Below are positions 35,098-38,157 of a DNA stretch of 38,157 nucleotides, piece by piece (positions within the stretch are counted from its first letter, which is position 1; each line of letters starts with the position of its first letter). The stretch lies in contig CAYXKL010000015.1 of NCBI GenBank assembly GCA_964464825.1, forward strand, positions 1-38,157. Reading direction: 5' to 3'. A program made the position numbers and the translations under genes. The DNA comes from DYJK01 sp964464825. Lineage in GTDB: Bacteria > Bacteroidota > Ignavibacteria > Ignavibacteriales > Melioribacteraceae. The notes beneath the pieces were generated by a model. The model was not told the DNA's origin and made no database searches. It saw nothing but the letters and a program-made list of their open reading frames with translations.

Positions 35098-36207
35098 ATG
35101 TCTGAAAATTCAAAGACAAGAATAATATTTCTCGATATGATGCGTGCTCTCGCCGTACTTATGATGGTTGAAGGTCATACAATTGATACATTTCTTGCAG
35201 AACAATACCGGGATTATTCATCCATAACATATAACATCTGGTTTACCATACGCGGTTTTACAGCACCTATATTTATGTTTACGTCCGGTGTAGTATTTAC
35301 ATATTTACTTAGAATGAACAAAGAACCATTTTTCGAAAATCCGCGGGTTAATAAAGGAATAATTAGATTCGTTACTTTGTTAGTCATTGGTTATCTTTTA
35401 AGATATCCCACCTTTACAGTATTTGATTTTAGTGTTGTTACCAAAGAACAGTGGTTAAGTTTTTTTGTTGTGGATGCATTGCATTTAATAGGCTTTGGAA
35501 TTTTATTTATCATTATTCTTACATATATAGCTGAGAAATTAAAAATCAGTGATTACATAGTATTTTTATTTGCAGCATTTTTCTTTTTTGGTATGATGAA
35601 TGTAACACAAAATATTAATTGGGCAAACTATATGCCCATTCCTTTTGCTGCATATCTTTACAACGGAACCGGCTCTTACTTTCCATTTTTTCCCTGGGCT
35701 GGATATGTTATTAGCGGCGGAATATTGGGAGTATATTTAGCACATAATCCGAAAGCATTTACATCTCCTAAATTTAGTTTTAGATTATTGATTTTAGCTA
35801 TAATTATACTTGGCTTAGCATTTATTGTAGAAGGTATTGAAAACATTTTTTATAATGGTGAAGAAATCTGGACAGATAACTTATATGTAATATTTTTACG
35901 GTGCGGGGTATTGCTACTATTAAATTCTTTTATGTCATTTATTGCTTTAAGAATTCAAAGAATTCCGGAATTTATTAAGCAAATAGGGAGACATACCTTA
36001 TTGGTCTATGCAGTTCATGTCGTAATTCTTTATGGTAGCGCCTGGGTACCCGGTCTAAATTTAATCTTTTCCAAAAGAATGGATCCATTTACATCAATCA
36101 TTTCTGCAATTATTATGGTAATTTTAATGGCGTTAATCGTTATTCTCTTGGAAAAATATAAGTTGTATAGAAGAAATAAAATTACTGAAGTTAGTGTGAC
36201 ATCGTAA
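35098..36207 (+). CDS. Multi-pass membrane acyltransferase-like protein (HGSNAT/DUF1624-type)
   Basis: The 369-residue protein has about ten hydrophobic segments. The N-terminal FLDMMRALAVLMMVEGHTID resembles the first helix of heparan-alpha-glucosaminide N-acetyltransferase-like and acyltransferase 3 proteins, with a histidine after the first segment. Later features are YNIWFTIRGFTAPIFMFTSG, FFPWAGYVISGGILGVYLA and IGRHTLLVYAVHVVILYG. Such proteins pass acyl groups across the membrane to sugars. The substrate is unknown here. AAGG precedes the ATG at a short distance. Confidence 0.8.
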   Translation: MSENSKTRIIFLDMMRALAVLMMVEGHTIDTFLAEQYRDYSSITYNIWFTIRGFTAPIFMFTSGVVFTYLLRMNKEPFFENPRVNKGIIRFVTLLVIGYLLRYPTFTVFDFSVVTKEQWLSFFVVDALHLIGFGILFIIILTYIAEKLKISDYIVFLFAAFFFFGMMNVTQNINWANYMPIPFAAYLYNGTGSYFPFFPWAGYVISGGILGVYLAHNPKAFTSPKFSFRLLILAIIILGLAFIVEGIENIFYNGEEIWTDNLYVIFLRCGVLLLLNSFMSFIALRIQRIPEFIKQIGRHTLLVYAVHVVILYGSAWVPGLNLIFSKRMDPFTSIISAIIMVILMALIVILLEKYKLYRRNKITEVSVTS

Positions 36208-36229
36208 TGGTAATTGAAACGGAGTTAAT

Positions 36230-37261
36230 TTGAAAAAAAGATCAGAAAATTTAAATCCAGCTATAACCGAAGAAGAAAAGAAGATTGAATTGTCTCTCCG
36301 TCCAAAAACTTTTGATGATTTTATCGGTCAATCAAAAATTACAGATAATTTGAAAGTATTTATCGGTGCTGCAAAAAAAAGAAATGAGGGATTGGATCAC
36401 GTTTTGTTAACCGGTCCTCCCGGACTTGGAAAAACAACACTTGCACATATAATTGCAAATGAACTTGAAGTAAAAATAAAAGTTACTTCCGGTCCGGTAC
36501 TCGAAAAACCTGGTGATCTTGCCGGATTATTAACAAACCTTGAAGAAAAATCTGTTCTTTTTATTGATGAAATTCACCGGTTAAGTCCGGTTGTAGAAGA
36601 ATATCTTTATTCGGCAATGGAAGATTATAAATTAGATATTATGATAGACAGCGGTCCGAATGCAAGAACTGTTCAAATTAAATTACCACCATATACTTTG
36701 ATTGGTGCAACAACACGTGCTGGATTATTAACAGCTCCGCTGCGTGATCGTTTTGGTATTAAATCGAGATTAGATTATTATGAAAATAATTTGATAGACG
36801 GCATAATTCATAGATCATCAAAATTATTAGATATTAAGATTGATGACGATGCTGCTAAAGAGCTGGCCAAACGTTCACGAGGTACGCCAAGAATCGCAAA
36901 TCGTTTATTGAGAAGAACAAGAGACTTTGCTGATTTTGAAAATAAAAAAACTATAGATGTGGAAATTGCACAGAAAGCTCTTAATGCTTTAGAGGTTGAT
37001 GAATTTGGTTTAGATGAAATGGATAAGGAAATAATTCTAACAATAATTGAAAAATTCAGCGGAGGACCGGTTGGGCTTAATACGTTATCCGTAGCCGTAA
37101 ATGAAGATCCCGGTACAATAGAAGAGGTGTATGAACCATTTTTAATTCAACAAGGATTTATTCAAAGGACACCTCGAGGTAGAGAAGCAACAGATTTAGC
37201 TTATAACCGTTTCAATAAGAAACGTGGTAATATTAATAACCAGGAAAAACTATTTAATTAA
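36230..37261 (+). CDS. ruvB: Holliday junction branch migration helicase RuvB
   Basis: RuvB drives branch migration of recombination junctions with RuvA. The 343-residue product has RPKTFDDFIGQ, Walker A GPPGLGKTTLA, Walker B VLFIDEIHRL, sensor 1 LIGATTRAGLLTAPLRDRFG and the C-terminal winged helix (GGPVGLNTLSVAV, then GFIQRTPRGREAT). The start is TTG at 36230 with GGAG seven bases upstream, which supports it strongly. The stop is three bases before kdsA, so the two are co-transcribed. Confidence 0.96.
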   Translation: MKKRSENLNPAITEEEKKIELSLRPKTFDDFIGQSKITDNLKVFIGAAKKRNEGLDHVLLTGPPGLGKTTLAHIIANELEVKIKVTSGPVLEKPGDLAGLLTNLEEKSVLFIDEIHRLSPVVEEYLYSAMEDYKLDIMIDSGPNARTVQIKLPPYTLIGATTRAGLLTAPLRDRFGIKSRLDYYENNLIDGIIHRSSKLLDIKIDDDAAKELAKRSRGTPRIANRLLRRTRDFADFENKKTIDVEIAQKALNALEVDEFGLDEMDKEIILTIIEKFSGGPVGLNTLSVAVNEDPGTIEEVYEPFLIQQGFIQRTPRGREATDLAYNRFNKKRGNINNQEKLFN

Positions 37262-37263
37262 TT

Positions 37264-38076
37264 ATGATAATTGAAATATCAAATATTAAAATCGGGAACG
37301 GCAATCCATTTGTTTTAATTGCCGGTCCATGCGTAGTAGAAAATGAATCTATAACTCTCAGCACTGCTGAGAAGATCAAAAAAATTACTGATGATTTAGG
37401 CATACCTTATATCTTTAAATCAAGCTATAAGAAAGCAAACCGAACTAGTATAGATTCATTTATTGGCTTAGAGTTTAAGGAAGCTATTAATATATTACAA
37501 AAAGTGAAGGATAAGTTTGATCTTCCTTTACTAACTGATATTCACACAGAAAATGAAATTAATGAGATAAAACATATAGCCGATATAATTCAGATACCGG
37601 CATTCCTTTGCAGACAAACAGATTTATTAGTCGCTGCCGGTAAATCGGGTAAAACTGTAAATGTAAAAAAAGGTCAATTCCTTGCACCTGATGATATGAA
37701 TTATGTAGTTAAAAAAATTGAAAGTACCGGAAATAAAAAAATTCTTTTAACAGAACGGGGTACAACTTTTGGTTATCATAATCTTGTGGTTGATATGCGA
37801 AGCATTGAAATAATGAAATCAACCGGTTATCCAGTAGTAATGGATGCTACCCACGCAGTGCAGATTCCAAGTAAAGGAAGTGTAAGCGGAGGTGAAAGAA
37901 AATATATACCAACACTTGCAAAAGCTGCAGCTGCTGTTGGTATTAACGGATTATTCTTAGAAGTTCATCCCGATCCGGATAATGCATTAAGCGATTCAGC
38001 GAGTCAATTACCTCTTTCAAATTTAAGAGATCTTCTAACAATAATTAAAGAAATAGATACCCTTATCAAAAAATGA
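37264..38076 (+). CDS. kdsA: 3-deoxy-D-manno-octulosonate 8-phosphate synthase
   Basis: KdsA condenses arabinose 5-phosphate with phosphoenolpyruvate, the first committed step of KDO synthesis. The 270-residue product has LIAGPCVVEN, FKSSYKKANRTS, TDIHTENE, IQIPAFLCRQTDL, VNVKKGQFL, LTERGTTFGYHNLVVDMR, DATHAVQ and EVHPDPDNALSDS. The Cys in GPCV and the conserved Asp and His belong to the metal site of one class. It overlaps the next gene by ATGA. Confidence 0.96.
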   Translation: MIIEISNIKIGNGNPFVLIAGPCVVENESITLSTAEKIKKITDDLGIPYIFKSSYKKANRTSIDSFIGLEFKEAINILQKVKDKFDLPLLTDIHTENEINEIKHIADIIQIPAFLCRQTDLLVAAGKSGKTVNVKKGQFLAPDDMNYVVKKIESTGNKKILLTERGTTFGYHNLVVDMRSIEIMKSTGYPVVMDATHAVQIPSKGSVSGGERKYIPTLAKAAAAVGINGLFLEVHPDPDNALSDSASQLPLSNLRDLLTIIKEIDTLIKK

Positions 38077-38157
38077 AAAAAGAAATTCTAAAAAAAGTAA
38101 AAACCATTAAACTATTTCTATTTGATTTAGACGGAGTTCTCTTAGTTAATGATCAGT
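38073..38157 (+). CDS. HAD-family phosphatase, N-terminal part (probable KdsC; partial)
   Basis: The window ends after 28 codons of this gene. The visible residues include LFLFDLDGVLLVND, the HAD motif I with the two catalytic aspartates. Its ATGA overlap with kdsA makes a KDO 8-phosphate phosphatase (KdsC) likely, since that enzyme acts next in the pathway. KdsC usually reads DVDGVLTDG, so another HAD phosphatase is possible. Confidence 0.7.
   Translation, partial: MKKEILKKVKTIKLFLFDLDGVLLVNDQ

Overview
The window looks like chromosomal DNA from a low-G+C relative of the Bacteroidota/Chlorobi group, most likely Ignavibacteriota. This is inferred from four things: a complete Bat (aerotolerance) operon, several promoters resembling the Bacteroidota form (TTG, about 20 bases, TAnnTTTG), frequent TTG start codons, and envelope genes of a lipopolysaccharide-bearing cell (Omp85 protein, KDO synthesis, lipoproteins). 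No rRNA, tRNA, CRISPR array, prophage or insertion sequence was seen. No gap between genes exceeds 300 bases.

Layout. Positions 1-7.5 kb hold the end of frr, a malic enzyme-phosphotransacetylase fusion, an L,D-transpeptidase-fold protein with Ser in place of the catalytic Cys, an Omp85 outer-membrane protein, and the compact yicC-gmk-rpoZ operon. Positions 7.5-11.6 kb hold a family 4 uracil-DNA glycosylase, dnaB, a DUF1460 amidase-like protein and, on the minus strand, endonuclease IV. Positions 11.6-16.9 kb hold an RmlD-like reductase, gatB (minus), a BshB1-type deacetylase, an SLC13 transporter and a DUF302 protein. Positions 16.9-22.3 kb hold ettA (minus) split by one in-frame TAA, a soluble transhydrogenase, an NrfJ-like lipoprotein (minus) and rlmI.

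From 22.5 to 33.4 kb there is one long co-directional envelope-stress cluster: MoxR ATPase, DUF58, a short BatD-like membrane protein, BatA, BatB, BatC, BatD, BatE, an M48 membrane metalloprotease and a VWA lipoprotein. MoxR and the VWA proteins probably act as a chaperone-like module at the inner membrane and periplasm. The last part (33.4-38.2 kb) holds gatC, kdsB, a stand-alone cobalamin-binding mutase subunit, a multi-pass acyltransferase-like protein, ruvB, kdsA and the start of a HAD phosphatase gene, probably kdsC.

Most genes are ordinary core genes. The points most worth a second look are the in-frame stop in ettA, the Cys-to-Ser replacement in the YkuD protein, the extended Bat cluster with two BatD-like proteins, and several small intergenic repeats. 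I did not find a convincing wholly new system.
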